Assembly: GCF_013166595.1 (NCBI RefSeq)
Contig: NZ_JABKKG010000005.1
Location: 1-61,836, forward strand
Source of the DNA: Palleniella intestinalis
GTDB lineage: Bacteria; Bacteroidota; Bacteroidia; Bacteroidales; Bacteroidaceae
Length of the DNA: 61,836 bases
Reading direction: 5' to 3'
Part shown: positions 16,207 through 25,262 of the stretch, piece by piece
Layout of the letters: every line of letters begins with the position of its first letter
How positions within the stretch are numbered: the first letter of the stretch is position 1
The notes under the pieces: model-generated
Databases searched by the model: none
What the model saw: the letters and a program-made list of their open reading frames with translations, nothing else
Told to the model about the DNA's origin: nothing
Position numbers and translations under genes: made by a program

Positions 16207-17508
16207 ATGAGCGAGGGGACAGAGAACAACAATCTGATAGACTTCGGGCTTACAGAGGACAAGTCCAAGGGAATAATTAAGGTAATCGGTGTCGGCGGAG
16301 GCGGTTGCAACGCTGTCAACAACATGTACGACGAGGGAATCGTGGGTGTCACTTTTGCCGCCTGCAACACGGACAGCAAGCAACTTTCGCATGTCAGTGT
16401 GCCGGTGAAGGTGCTTATGGGAAAGAGCGGATTGGGTGCCGGCGGCAATCCGGAGAAGGGCAAGGAGGAGGCGGAATACAGTCAGGAGGCTATCCAAAAA
16501 CTGCTCAGCGACGGCACGCAGATGGTCTTCATCACTGCCGGAATGGGCGGTGGCACAGGCACAGGTGCAGCCCCGCTTGTCGCAAAGACTGCCAAGGAGA
16601 TGGGAATCCTTACGGTCGGTGTGGTGACAATACCGTTCTACTTTGAGAAAAAGCGCAAAATCAAGAAGGCGTTGCTTGGCGTCATGGAGATGAAGAAGAA
16701 CGTTGATGCGCTTCTCATTGTGAACAACGAAAGGCTTTGCGACGTCTATTCCGACTCTGATGTCTATGTGAAGGAGGCGTTCAAGCGTGCCGACAACATC
16801 CTGAGCGACGCCGTGAAGAGCATCTCCGAACTGATAACCGTCTACAGTGACGGTGGCATAGACATCGACTTCCGCGATGTGGAGGCGACGATGAAGGACG
16901 GCGGAGGTTCGATAATGGCAATGGGGCGCGCCAATGGAGACAATCGTGTGGAGAAAGCTATCATGGATGCGCTGGACTCTCCATTGATTTACGGCAACGA
17001 CATAAAGAAGGCGAAACGCATACTCTTCAACATTTATGCCGGTGACAAAGCACCGGTGTTTGTGCGTGAGATGCAAGAAATCGACGCTTTCTTCGACCAA
17101 TTGGACCCGAACATCGAGGTGATTTGGGGCATCGCCACCGACAACACTCTCGAGGATGATGTGAAAGTGACTATCCTTGCAACGGGTATCGAGGACGCGC
17201 TCAACAGTCCGGATTATGGCAACGACAAGCTCCGTGACAAGAATGCTGCCGATGACGAATATCTGGAGTCCTTGATTTCTGTCCTCTACAAACCCATGAA
17301 GAAGCCTGTAGCACCAACAGAGTCGGACAATCCGACAGAGAATCCTCTGCCGAATGACCCTCCTTTGGTTATCGAACTCGTTGCGCCTGTGGAACCGGCA
17401 GAACCTGTGGAAGAGCCGAAGAACCCCCAACCGCCTTTGTTGGAACGCCTTAAATTATGGATTATAAAGGCTACCAAGCCACTGTTGGCAGACGCATCAG
17501 AAGAATAG
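16207..17508 (+). CDS. ftsZ: FtsZ homologue outside a division gene cluster
   Basis: This tubulin-like GTPase (433 residues from MSEGTENN) has [15 protein letters not shown] (27-40), the tubulin signature GGGTGTG (114-120) and a synergy-loop-like DIDFRDV with both aspartates. It should polymerise with GTP at the cytoplasmic membrane face. The C-terminal 80 residues are a Pro/Glu-rich linker ending in [16 protein letters not shown], a basic-hydrophobic tail that may contact a membrane or adaptor. No ftsA, ftsQ or mur genes are near, so it may be a second FtsZ paralogue or a relocated single copy. It is followed 4 bp later by the gene at 17513. Confidence 0.9.
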   Translation: MSEGTENNNLIDFGLTEDKSKGIIKVIGVGGGGCNAVNNMYDEGIVGVTFAACNTDSKQLSHVSVPVKVLMGKSGLGAGGNPEKGKEEAEYSQEAIQKLLSDGTQMVFITAGMGGGTGTGAAPLVAKTAKEMGILTVGVVTIPFYFEKKRKIKKALLGVMEMKKNVDALLIVNNERLCDVYSDSDVYVKEAFKRADNILSDAVKSISELITVYSDGGIDIDFRDVEATMKDGGGSIMAMGRANGDNRVEKAIMDALDSPLIYGNDIKKAKRILFNIYAGDKAPVFVREMQEIDAFFDQLDPNIEVIWGIATDNTLEDDVKVTILATGIEDALNSPDYGNDKLRDKNAADDEYLESLISVLYKPMKKPVAPTESDNPTENPLPNDPPLVIELVAPVEPAEPVEEPKNPQPPLLERLKLWIIKATKPLLADASEE

Positions 17509-17512
17509 TCAG

Positions 17513-18106
17513 ATGGAAACGAACAAAGAACACCTTGACAAGATTGTTGCGGACATACGCCGCATGGCGGTTTATCTGCAACGCATCGGCCGCAACGACC
17601 TGCTACTGAACGCCATCGGTGTGCCTATGCTCGAGGAACTGCGCATAGAAGCTGCCAGAGGACAGTTGAGCCGTCTGCACATCACTGCCGACTTCCGTTT
17701 CCTGCTTACAGACTATGGCAACAAGGAGGTGGAGCTTTCGCCCATACACAAAGCGGTCTACCTTCTCTTTCTCAATCATCCCGAAGGCATTGAGTTCAAG
17801 CATTTGGCGGACTACCGTGACGAACTGACCCAGTACTATATGCGCACTGCCAACCGTTTGGACAAGGAAAAGATTCTTGAGACAGTGGACCGTCTTACAA
17901 ATCCTGCCGACAACGCCATCAACGAGAAGTGTTCGCGCATAAAAAATGTGTTCCTGGCATTGATGGATGAGTACAGCGCAAACTACTATATCATAAACAG
18001 CCATACCAAACGCCATGTCGGCGGTTCACCCAGAATTTGGTATGAGCGCCTGAAGGTAATCACCCTGCCGCGCGAACTTGTGGAGTTTGAGGATGCGGAA
18101 ACATGA
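17513..18106 (+). CDS. Unknown protein with winged-helix-like middle, paired with FtsZ
   Basis: The 197-residue protein is soluble, without signal or membrane segments. The N-terminal 75 residues are helical. Residues 75-135 (VELSPIHKAVYLLFLNHPEG onward) read like the winged helix of response-regulator output domains. The C-terminus has a conserved-looking RIWYERLKVITLPRELVEFE. I do not know the family function. Its start is 4 bp after the ftsZ-like stop, so the two are almost certainly cotranscribed and may work together. Confidence 0.75.
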   Translation: METNKEHLDKIVADIRRMAVYLQRIGRNDLLLNAIGVPMLEELRIEAARGQLSRLHITADFRFLLTDYGNKEVELSPIHKAVYLLFLNHPEGIEFKHLADYRDELTQYYMRTANRLDKEKILETVDRLTNPADNAINEKCSRIKNVFLALMDEYSANYYIINSHTKRHVGGSPRIWYERLKVITLPRELVEFEDAET

Positions 18107-18198
18107 AGTCGCGCCGGTGTCTGAAAGGGAAGGTATCCAAAGCGTTAACACCTCCCTCTTCCGAGACCCACAAAAAAAAATGTCTCCTATTAATAAAA

Positions 18199-18269
18199 GT
18201 CACGCAGATTACGCTGATTCTCACAGAAGAGATAGTTGTTTCTGTGAAAATCTGTGGAATCTGCGTGAC
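18199..18269. repeat. Palindromic intergenic repeat (CACGCAGATT type), possible terminator
   Basis: GTCACGCAGATT (18199-18210) and AATCTGCGTGAC (18258-18269) are perfect arms, with inner arms TCACAGA (18221-18227) and TCTGTGA (18241-18247). It follows the ftsZ-like operon by about 90 bp and is followed by CTTTTGCTTT, so it may also terminate it. A related palindrome lies at 60698-60760. Confidence 0.65.
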
Positions 18270-18340
18270 CTTTTGCTTTATCGCTTATGTGAAAATATTA
18301 TTATTTCAGGCGATATACCCCCATTTGTACCCCTATAAAA

Positions 18341-18372
18341 TTTGGAATCGCTTGCGAAATATTGTACCTTTG
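18341..18372 (+). promoter_or_regulatory. Orphan promoter in a non-coding gap
   Basis: TTTG (18341-18344), a 20-bp spacer and TACCTTTG (18365-18372) fit the consensus exactly, but no plus-strand gene follows. Behind it are a second TATCTTTG (18430-18437), direct-repeat words CTCGGC and the hairpin at 18444-18494. It may drive a short RNA of about 120 nt or be part of a dispersed repeat. Confidence 0.5.
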
Positions 18373-18443
18373 CATAAGATAAGCTGCACCTCGGCAATCA
18401 GAGTAAACTCTATTGCACTCGGCTTGCATTATCTTTGCAAAAG

Positions 18444-18494
18444 AAAAACGGATCTCAGCAATAAGAGTGTCCATTTCTGCTGAAATCCGTGTTT
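18444..18494. terminator. Terminator of the minus-strand GH2 operon (bidirectional shape)
   Basis: CGGATCTCAGCA (18449-18460) and TGCTGAAATCCG (18478-18489) pair at 11 of 12 positions. On the minus strand the stem is followed by TTTTTCTTTTGC, which suits the operon ending at 18556. On the plus strand a looser T-rich tail follows. Confidence 0.7.
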
Positions 18495-18555
18495 CTTGTT
18501 TATTCCCTTTTTATAGGAATGCGTTCTTTGACATATTTACCATTATCTCGTCACT

Positions 18556-21423
18556 TCATTCAAAGCGCAGGATGACAGAACCGGTATACTGTGACTGGTC
18601 TGCCCAGAACGCCTGTGCGGAAGGGCCGTTAAGGTCGGTTGTGTTGACCTTGTTGCGCACGGAAGGAATAACCTTCAGAAGGGCGATACCTGTCTCAGGG
18701 AGTGTGTAGAGGATGTGGTCGCGTCCGTCGCGCGGAGTGTACACTCCGATGTAGTCAACAGCACCCGGGCGTGCCTCTGTCTTTGCCTTTGCGGCAGGAG
18801 CGAAGCCTCCTATTGGCTCGATAGTGATGTCACCGTCAGCAGTGTGGAGAGTCATCCATGAGCAGTTTGCAAAGTATCCCTTGAACTCAGGGTACTCGAA
18901 TGTCTCGCCCGGAACAGGGTCGTTGTAGTCATTCTTCCAATAACCGTACTGCGGACCATGGAGACGGTTCTGCCAAACACGGTAAGGGCCGTCGCCCACC
19001 CACTCCTTTGACTTGACCTTGCTCTCAGGATATGCGAATGAGATTCCCATCTCGTCCACAACACCGCCGAATGTATAAGCATAGTCAAGCTTAACCGAAC
19101 CGTCGGCAAGGAATGCCCATTCCGCAGACTCCAGTGAGCCGTGCTTGTAGTTTGCCTTGACTGTAGCCTTCTCTGCGTCAACAGTGAAACCAGTGAAAGC
19201 ACCCTGGTCCATGTAGGTAGTGTACTGTGTCTTCTTCTTTTCCGCCTCCTTGTCATCATGGTTGTAGAAACCGTCCTGTGAGCGGTCGGAACGTTTCGCG
19301 CAGATGAATGACGGACCTGCTATCGCGAAGTTTGATGCTTTGATAAGGCTGCCGTCCTTCTTTGAGAAGCGGTATTCCTTGCCTGCCGCTGTGACGGTGA
19401 GACTGTAATCGTTCTCGCTTACGGAAATGGCAGCCGCTTTGAGCTCCTTGTGTGTGGCAGGAGTCTTGGCAACATTGGATTTCATTGACCATGTGTACAA
19501 CTCTTTGCCGAAATTGTCAATCACGGTGACCTCCAGCACATCGACATTGTCACGGCGTGGGAGCGGCAGGATTCCCTGTGCGTGCGGTGCAACGTCAGGG
19601 CCTGCGAGAGTTCCGCTTGCCACTATGGTCGCCTTCTTTGTCTTGTCGGCAGGTGAAGGCATGTTCTTGTAAACATACTTAAACTTGCAATCCTTCAGGT
19701 TCAGGAAGTCATACTGGTTGTCAAGGTTAAGGACAGCATTGTCGAAAGCAGTCTCAAGGTTTGTTATCTGTACAGGACACCATATTTCCTTGATAGTGTA
19801 GTAAGAGCCTTCCTTCTCGAAATGAGGGCCGAGAATACCGTCCGCGCCGTAGTTTCCGACATTGTCAATCATGCCGTCCATGTCAACACGTTTCACGCCT
19901 TGGTCAGCAAAGTCCCACAAGTAGCCACCGGCGCAACGCGGAGCTTTGCGCATCATCACCCAATAGTCATAGAGTCCGGCACCGTGACCGCCGTCATAAA
20001 GTCCGTGGAGGAACTCTGTCGGCATGACAATCTCCGGCTCGCGGAGCAGTGCCTGTGTCTCGCCCCATGAGCGATAGTGCTTTGTCTCGAGTCCGTGCTC
20101 GTTAGCCCAAGGATAGACAACGACACGTTTCTGAAGGTCAAACTGGTGGAAAACAGGGTCAAGCTCCATGTTGAAACCGCCCTCATTGCCGTTGCTCCAG
20201 AAGATTACCGAAGGGTGGTTGTGGTCACGCTTCACCATAGCCTCAACGAGTTTTGAGCCGTTGATGGTGTTGTGGTACCAGTGCCAGCCCGGCTGCTCGT
20301 CCATGACGTAGAGTCCGAGTGAGTCGCAAGCCTCGTAGAACTCCGGATCGGCAGGTGCATGGGAGAGGCGCACGGCGTTCATGTTCATGGACTTTATGAG
20401 TTCTGCATCCTCGATGTTCTTTGCTTTTGAGAGGGTTCTTCCGCTCTCAGGACGGAAGGAATTGCGGTTTACGCCTTTCATCATGACCTTCTGGCCGTTG
20501 ATGTACACACCGTCATGTGCACGCACCTCCACTGTGCGGAAACCGAATTTCTGCTTTTCTGTGTGCAAAGGCTTGTTGTCACGTGAGAGGGTGAACACCG
20601 CCTCGTAACGGTTAGGAGTCTCGGCAGACCATGGCTTCACGCCGTTGACCTTGAAGTCAAACTCGGCGAAGTCAGAGGAACGTGTGGTCTCTGACGCAGA
20701 AGCGACAGTCTTGCCTGTCTGCAAGTCCTTGATGTCCACACTTACCATGGTGTTCTCCAAGGCATGGTTCAGGTACGCCTTGCAGATGAAGCGTCCGTCA
20801 TGGCGTGCGTCTATCGCCACGCGCTCAATGTTGTGCGCTGGCTTTGCTATAAGATAGACAGGTCGGATGATGCCGCCGAAGTTCCAATAGTCGGCACGGC
20901 GTTCAGCCATGTTGACAGCGTCTTCCTCCGATTCCTTATTGACAGTGACCTCGATGCGGTTCTTTTTCTTTCCGAAGAACACACGGTCGGAAACATCATA
21001 GCGGAAAGGTGAGAAACCGCCCTTATGCTTTGAGCCGGCTTTTCTGCCGTTTATCTCGCAGTAAGTGTCGGTCATAGAAGCCTCGAAGCACAGGAAAATC
21101 TGCTTTCCCTCCCAGTTTGCAGGGAGCTGAAACTCGTACTTGTACTTGCCTGTCTCGCTTGCAATGCCTGCCGGATGTGGCTTGCCGTAGAATTTCATGC
21201 CATACTGGTATGTGCCGAAGCCCTGCAGTTCCCAGCAGGAAGGCACACCGATTTTTGTCCATTTCCCACTGTTTCTGCCGTCAGTGCACATAAAGTCCCA
21301 CTGCTTCATGTCGTCGCAGCCTGTGCCGGAGATGTAGACACGCTGCGTCTCTATGTTCTGTGCGGAACATGGAGTGAGGCTGAAAGCGGAGAACAGGAAT
21401 AACAATGATGTCAGTCGTCTCAT
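18556..21423 (-). CDS. GH2 glycoside hydrolase, beta-galactosidase type (secreted)
   Basis: The 955-residue protein has a signal peptide (cleavage after about residue 21). A sugar-binding domain (about 50-200), an Ig-like domain (200-300) and a TIM barrel (300-580) follow. The acid/base is in SNGNEGG (Glu414) and the probable nucleophile in MPTEFLHG (Glu470). A C-terminal part resembles the small-chain domain of LacZ-type enzymes (VGDGPYRVWQNRLHGPQYGYW). It would release beta-linked galactose or a related sugar in the periplasm. It is the last gene of the operon that starts with the GH143-GH142-like protein. Confidence 0.88.
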   Translation of the reverse strand: MRRLTSLLFLFSAFSLTPCSAQNIETQRVYISGTGCDDMKQWDFMCTDGRNSGKWTKIGVPSCWELQGFGTYQYGMKFYGKPHPAGIASETGKYKYEFQLPANWEGKQIFLCFEASMTDTYCEINGRKAGSKHKGGFSPFRYDVSDRVFFGKKKNRIEVTVNKESEEDAVNMAERRADYWNFGGIIRPVYLIAKPAHNIERVAIDARHDGRFICKAYLNHALENTMVSVDIKDLQTGKTVASASETTRSSDFAEFDFKVNGVKPWSAETPNRYEAVFTLSRDNKPLHTEKQKFGFRTVEVRAHDGVYINGQKVMMKGVNRNSFRPESGRTLSKAKNIEDAELIKSMNMNAVRLSHAPADPEFYEACDSLGLYVMDEQPGWHWYHNTINGSKLVEAMVKRDHNHPSVIFWSNGNEGGFNMELDPVFHQFDLQKRVVVYPWANEHGLETKHYRSWGETQALLREPEIVMPTEFLHGLYDGGHGAGLYDYWVMMRKAPRCAGGYLWDFADQGVKRVDMDGMIDNVGNYGADGILGPHFEKEGSYYTIKEIWCPVQITNLETAFDNAVLNLDNQYDFLNLKDCKFKYVYKNMPSPADKTKKATIVASGTLAGPDVAPHAQGILPLPRRDNVDVLEVTVIDNFGKELYTWSMKSNVAKTPATHKELKAAAISVSENDYSLTVTAAGKEYRFSKKDGSLIKASNFAIAGPSFICAKRSDRSQDGFYNHDDKEAEKKKTQYTTYMDQGAFTGFTVDAEKATVKANYKHGSLESAEWAFLADGSVKLDYAYTFGGVVDEMGISFAYPESKVKSKEWVGDGPYRVWQNRLHGPQYGYWKNDYNDPVPGETFEYPEFKGYFANCSWMTLHTADGDITIEPIGGFAPAAKAKTEARPGAVDYIGVYTPRDGRDHILYTLPETGIALLKVIPSVRNKVNTTDLNGPSAQAFWADQSQYTGSVILRFE

Positions 21424-21445
21424 ATTTTCTTTTTAAGGTTTTTGA

Positions 21446-21468
21446 TTGTCGGTTGTTGGTTGTAGATT
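21446..21468 (-). repeat. 7-bp periodic ACAACCA repeat before the GH2 gene
   Basis: The coding strand reads ACAACCA, ACAACCG, ACAATCA in register, about 25 bp before the ATG. It is the same heptamer as at 36777 and 41805. It follows the 10-bp array in the direction of transcription. Confidence 0.55.
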
Positions 21469-21477
21469 TTGGCTTGT

Positions 21478-21540
21478 CATGGTTGTCATGACAAGTCATG
21501 ATGAATCATGAGTTATCATGAGTTATCATGATACAACATG
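21478..21540. repeat. 10-bp periodic CATG array
   Basis: CATG occurs at 21487, 21497, 21507, 21517, 21527 and 21537, exactly 10 bp apart, with one more copy at 21478. Units resemble TCATGAGTTA and TCATGATACA. The array fills the 136-bp spacer between the esterase and GH2 genes. Confidence 0.75.
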
Positions 21541-21559
21541 ATATTATTTTTAAGCAATA

Positions 21560-22849
21560 CTATTTCTTCAGATTTGTCATCATCATTTCCTTTGGCTCTA
21601 TCGTAACCTTGGATTCGTCCAGCTTTGAGCGGTCGAGTTTGAACACATCGATGAAGAATTCATAGTTTGCCTTGCGTTTGTTAGGACCGTAATCGTGGCG
21701 TTCCTTTGGCAGATGGACATTGCGGACGGCATCCTCCTTGCCGTAGAATCCCCAGATGCGCTGCAGATAAGGATACTCCAACTCAGGCACAGAGGCAGTC
21801 CAATCGCCGTCATCGCTCACGACAAGCACCGGATTAGGTGCGAACATGGCGAGAAGTTCAGGATTGCAAGTGCCGCCGGCAGACAGATGTATCGGCTTTC
21901 CGCTCTCACACGGACATCCTCCGTCGAAATGGGAAGCGAGGTTCACCGTAGGCGCAGCCGCCGTGAAACGTGGGTCAAGAGCTGTCAAAAGCACTGTGTG
22001 CGTGCCGCCACCCGAACCACCATTAGCACCGATGCGTGTCATGTCGATCTGCTTTCCGCGGTTCTCTATCATCCAATCAAGCAGGATAAGACCGTTCATT
22101 GCCTGGATTACATGGGCGCGGTCGGTCTGGTGAGTAGGATATTCCGTCTCGGATTCACCCCACGCATACAGGTCGAAGTCCACACAAATGGCACCCATAC
22201 GCGCCAAAGAACCCAAGCGCTGCTGCTGATCCTTGCGGTATCTGCCGTCATAGAAATGACCGTTAGGGCAGATAATCAGCGCGTGCTTGCCCTTTGATGT
22301 CGGTGTATAGATACTTCCAAATATATGTTCTCCCGGCAAAGTCTCTATACAGATGTTCTGCACTGTATATCCATCATACTTGCGCACCTTAGAGAGAATC
22401 GCCTTTTTGCCTTTCACACAGGAGTCAAGGTACTCATCTATCTGCAGGCGCTGGCGCATCTCACGGCGCAATGTATCACGGCGTGCCTCCCATTCCTCCT
22501 TATTATTATATAGGGAAGACAGCCATGTCAGCATCTTTTTGCCATCCTCCGTATGACGGCGCATATACTCATAAGGCTTGATTTTGTATGTATTGCCGGA
22601 CTGTTTCCACCAATTGAAGTCAAAATACTTGCAGATGTTGTCCAAAGTCTCCTCAATGGAATAAGGACGGATACGGAAATCGGCATGTGGAAGGCGCTTG
22701 CCCACTGTGTCGACATTGTACTTCAGGCGCACATTGAAACGCTTCTCGACATCCTTCATAACGTCACTCAGCGCACGGCTCTGCTGCGCAAAGCTTGCCG
22801 AACAAGAGAGGATTGCCAATGCCAAAGCGGATATTATTCTTTTATTCAT
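21560..22849 (-). CDS. Secreted alpha/beta-hydrolase esterase with N-terminal STN-like domain
   Basis: After a signal peptide (about 1-21) the protein has a 70-residue STN/DUF4974-like domain (24-92, ALSDVMKDVEKRFNVRLKY). An alpha/beta hydrolase follows, with nucleophile Ser279 in ANGGSGGGTH and a likely catalytic His in KERHDYGP. The hydrolase resembles acetyl-xylan-esterase/dienelactone-hydrolase-like enzymes found in pectin loci, where some remove methyl or acetyl esters. The exact ester is unknown. An STN-like domain is usual in TonB-dependent receptors and anti-sigma factors, not in esterases. It overlaps no neighbour; the GH78 gene ends 3 bp upstream. Confidence 0.8.
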   Translation of the reverse strand: MNKRIISALALAILSCSASFAQQSRALSDVMKDVEKRFNVRLKYNVDTVGKRLPHADFRIRPYSIEETLDNICKYFDFNWWKQSGNTYKIKPYEYMRRHTEDGKKMLTWLSSLYNNKEEWEARRDTLRREMRQRLQIDEYLDSCVKGKKAILSKVRKYDGYTVQNICIETLPGEHIFGSIYTPTSKGKHALIICPNGHFYDGRYRKDQQQRLGSLARMGAICVDFDLYAWGESETEYPTHQTDRAHVIQAMNGLILLDWMIENRGKQIDMTRIGANGGSGGGTHTVLLTALDPRFTAAAPTVNLASHFDGGCPCESGKPIHLSAGGTCNPELLAMFAPNPVLVVSDDGDWTASVPELEYPYLQRIWGFYGKEDAVRNVHLPKERHDYGPNKRKANYEFFIDVFKLDRSKLDESKVTIEPKEMMMTNLKK

Positions 22850-22852
22850 CAG

Positions 22853-25246
22853 TTATATTATTTCATTTAAATTAGGGTCAACATACTTACAGGTCATTCC
22901 TGCCGGCACGGAGTAGTTTGCAACAACCTTTCCGGAAGCATCACGATGCCACTCGATGGATACCTTTCCCCAAGGAGTCTCTGTGCTTGCCTTCACCCAC
23001 TGCATGTCATTAACAGGCTGCGGACGGAATACAACCTCCCTGCCATTGATGTTTATTCCTGCCAAGGATGTGAAATGGAATCCGTCGATGTGCCCCATCA
23101 TGAAGTGGTTCATGGAAGAACCGTGTGCAGGGTCCCACTGTTCAGCGAGGGTTGTCATGCCCTGCTTCATCTGGAAACCGTAGCCCGGCACCTCATAGTG
23201 GTTAAGCATCTTGTACAAAAGTTCCTGTTGGTTCTCCTCGCAAAGCACCTCAAAAAGGTAGCGGTTGCCTATATCGCCAGTTGTAAGGCGGTCATTATGG
23301 CGGTGGATGTCGGCAATCAGAGAGTCGAGGACTGCCGTCCTGTCCGCCTCCGGACAAAGATGTAGGTTGAGAGCGATTGCCAATGCCGTCTGCGACTTAT
23401 GCAAAGGATTCTTTCCATTCTCACCGTTGTAGAACTCTTTCTGCCATGCTGCCTTTATCTCTTCACTGCGTTTTGCGAGCATAGCCTCATCAGCTTTCTT
23501 GCCAAGCAATGCCGCTGTCTGGCGCATCATGTCCGTCCAACGGTAGTGATGGGCAGTGGAGACAAGCGGAACGGACGTGTTGCGTGAGAAACCCGAACGG
23601 AAATCGCCGTAGTCATACCAGTCGCCGAGACCTTGTTTAAGTATGCCGCAGGAATCTATTGTACTGAGATAATTCACATAAGCGAGCATATCGTCATAGT
23701 ATTCCTTCAACAATGAGTCGTCATCATAGTACTGCTTGTACATCCAAGGCAGCATGATGAACGTGCCACCCCACTCCGGAGACTCGGCGAAAGCATCCAT
23801 TCCCGGACCACGGAAAAGGACATATTCCGGGGCTGTTGTAGGCACTGCACCGTTAGAGTGCTGCGCATCGGCAATGTTACGCATGGTCTGGCGCGCGAAA
23901 CCGGTAAGGTCGTAGTTCATGAACAGTCCTATTCCGTTGAGCCAATCCTGCTCAAGCCATCCCAATTTCTCACGGTGAGGGCAGTCGGTGAAGACACTCT
24001 GCATGTTGGAACGCACCGCACGGTCTATCAGTTCATGTGTTTTATTTACCAAAGGATTACTGCACTCAAAAGTGGAAACCTTCCTTGCGGAGTTATAGAC
24101 AAAGCATGAATTGATTGACTTTATCACAGGAAGCCCCTGCGGGTTAGGCTCGCCGTCCATGACAGCGCCTTCCACCTGGATGTACCTGAATCCGTAATAG
24201 GAGAAGCGAGGACGGTAATGCTCCGTCTCCTTATCACCTTTCAGTGTGTAGCTGTAATAATGCTGGCGTCCAGTCTGACGCTGGTTGCACGCACCTTCGG
24301 GAGTAAGGGTCTCGGAAACATAGAGTGTCACCTCCTGACCGGCCTTTCCCTGCACAGAAATCTCAGGAACTCCGGCAAGGTTCTGTCCCATATCGAGGAC
24401 AAAAGTGCCTTTAGGGAGCTCATGCTTGGTAAGTTTCACGGCACTTGCACGCTCTTCATCAGAGAGATACTTCACACTCTTCGGTGTGAAACGCTCCATG
24501 ACTTTCACCGGCGGAGCCATCCTTTCACGCAGAACGCCCTTAGGGCCTTCCTGAATGACAACACTCTTCCACGTTCTGCCGACACGCGCATCGTAGTCCT
24601 CACCGCCATAGATACTGTTGAAAACAATCTCGGAAGGCGACCACTGCCATGACTTGTCGGTAACGATATTCTCCTCCGTGCCGTCCGCATAGACAAGATG
24701 CAGACGGAGTTTCAATGTCGGAGGGCCGAAACTTATCCTCAGTTTGGTGTAGCGTCCGCCCTGTTCGTTGTAGAAACCGTTGCCGAGAAGCACCTCTATG
24801 CGTGTCTTCTTCTTGAAGTCACGGCCGGAAAGGTCATATTTGTTGTAGAACACCGACTTGTCATAATCACTCCAAAGCGGTGTGAACTCATAATCATCAA
24901 TGCGCTCACCGTCGATACGCACCTCGCTGAATCCCAGTCCGCAAGCGTACATTGTGGCTTTCATCACCTTCTTCTTCACAGGGAAAGTCTTCGCCACATA
25001 TATGGAACGGCGAGACAATGGGTCTGCGGCATTCCAGAGAGGGAGAGCCTCTTTCAGCGCCTTGCCTGTATAGATTCTGCCTTCGGGAGTATGGGCGTCA
25101 GCCTTTGTTATGGCTCCCACCCACTCTGCACCTGAGAAAACATCCTGCGCACCGACACACACCGGAGCAGCCAGCAATGCCACAAAGGCAAGCAACCGCA
25201 ACACAGAAGGGAATAATGGGAGCACTTTTGATAAACGATATATCAT
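22853..25246 (-). CDS. GH78 alpha-L-rhamnosidase (secreted)
   Basis: The 797-residue protein has a signal peptide, N-terminal beta-sandwich domains (about 35-370) and an (alpha/alpha)6 barrel. The GH78 hallmark DCPHREKLGWLEQD and the SPEWGGTFIMLPW segment are present. It should remove alpha-linked L-rhamnose from pectin fragments in the periplasm. It starts 16 bp after the GH143-GH142-like gene and ends 3 bp before the esterase gene, so it is cotranscribed with them. Confidence 0.93.
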   Translation of the reverse strand: MIYRLSKVLPLFPSVLRLLAFVALLAAPVCVGAQDVFSGAEWVGAITKADAHTPEGRIYTGKALKEALPLWNAADPLSRRSIYVAKTFPVKKKVMKATMYACGLGFSEVRIDGERIDDYEFTPLWSDYDKSVFYNKYDLSGRDFKKKTRIEVLLGNGFYNEQGGRYTKLRISFGPPTLKLRLHLVYADGTEENIVTDKSWQWSPSEIVFNSIYGGEDYDARVGRTWKSVVIQEGPKGVLRERMAPPVKVMERFTPKSVKYLSDEERASAVKLTKHELPKGTFVLDMGQNLAGVPEISVQGKAGQEVTLYVSETLTPEGACNQRQTGRQHYYSYTLKGDKETEHYRPRFSYYGFRYIQVEGAVMDGEPNPQGLPVIKSINSCFVYNSARKVSTFECSNPLVNKTHELIDRAVRSNMQSVFTDCPHREKLGWLEQDWLNGIGLFMNYDLTGFARQTMRNIADAQHSNGAVPTTAPEYVLFRGPGMDAFAESPEWGGTFIMLPWMYKQYYDDDSLLKEYYDDMLAYVNYLSTIDSCGILKQGLGDWYDYGDFRSGFSRNTSVPLVSTAHHYRWTDMMRQTAALLGKKADEAMLAKRSEEIKAAWQKEFYNGENGKNPLHKSQTALAIALNLHLCPEADRTAVLDSLIADIHRHNDRLTTGDIGNRYLFEVLCEENQQELLYKMLNHYEVPGYGFQMKQGMTTLAEQWDPAHGSSMNHFMMGHIDGFHFTSLAGININGREVVFRPQPVNDMQWVKASTETPWGKVSIEWHRDASGKVVANYSVPAGMTCKYVDPNLNEII

Positions 25247-25262
25247 AACAATCAGATTATTA

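Noticed and set aside
16147..17430. 427-codon open frame on the minus strand opposite the FtsZ-like gene
   Set aside because: It is an antisense shadow of a strongly conserved GTPase gene, with no promoter and no recognisable domains.
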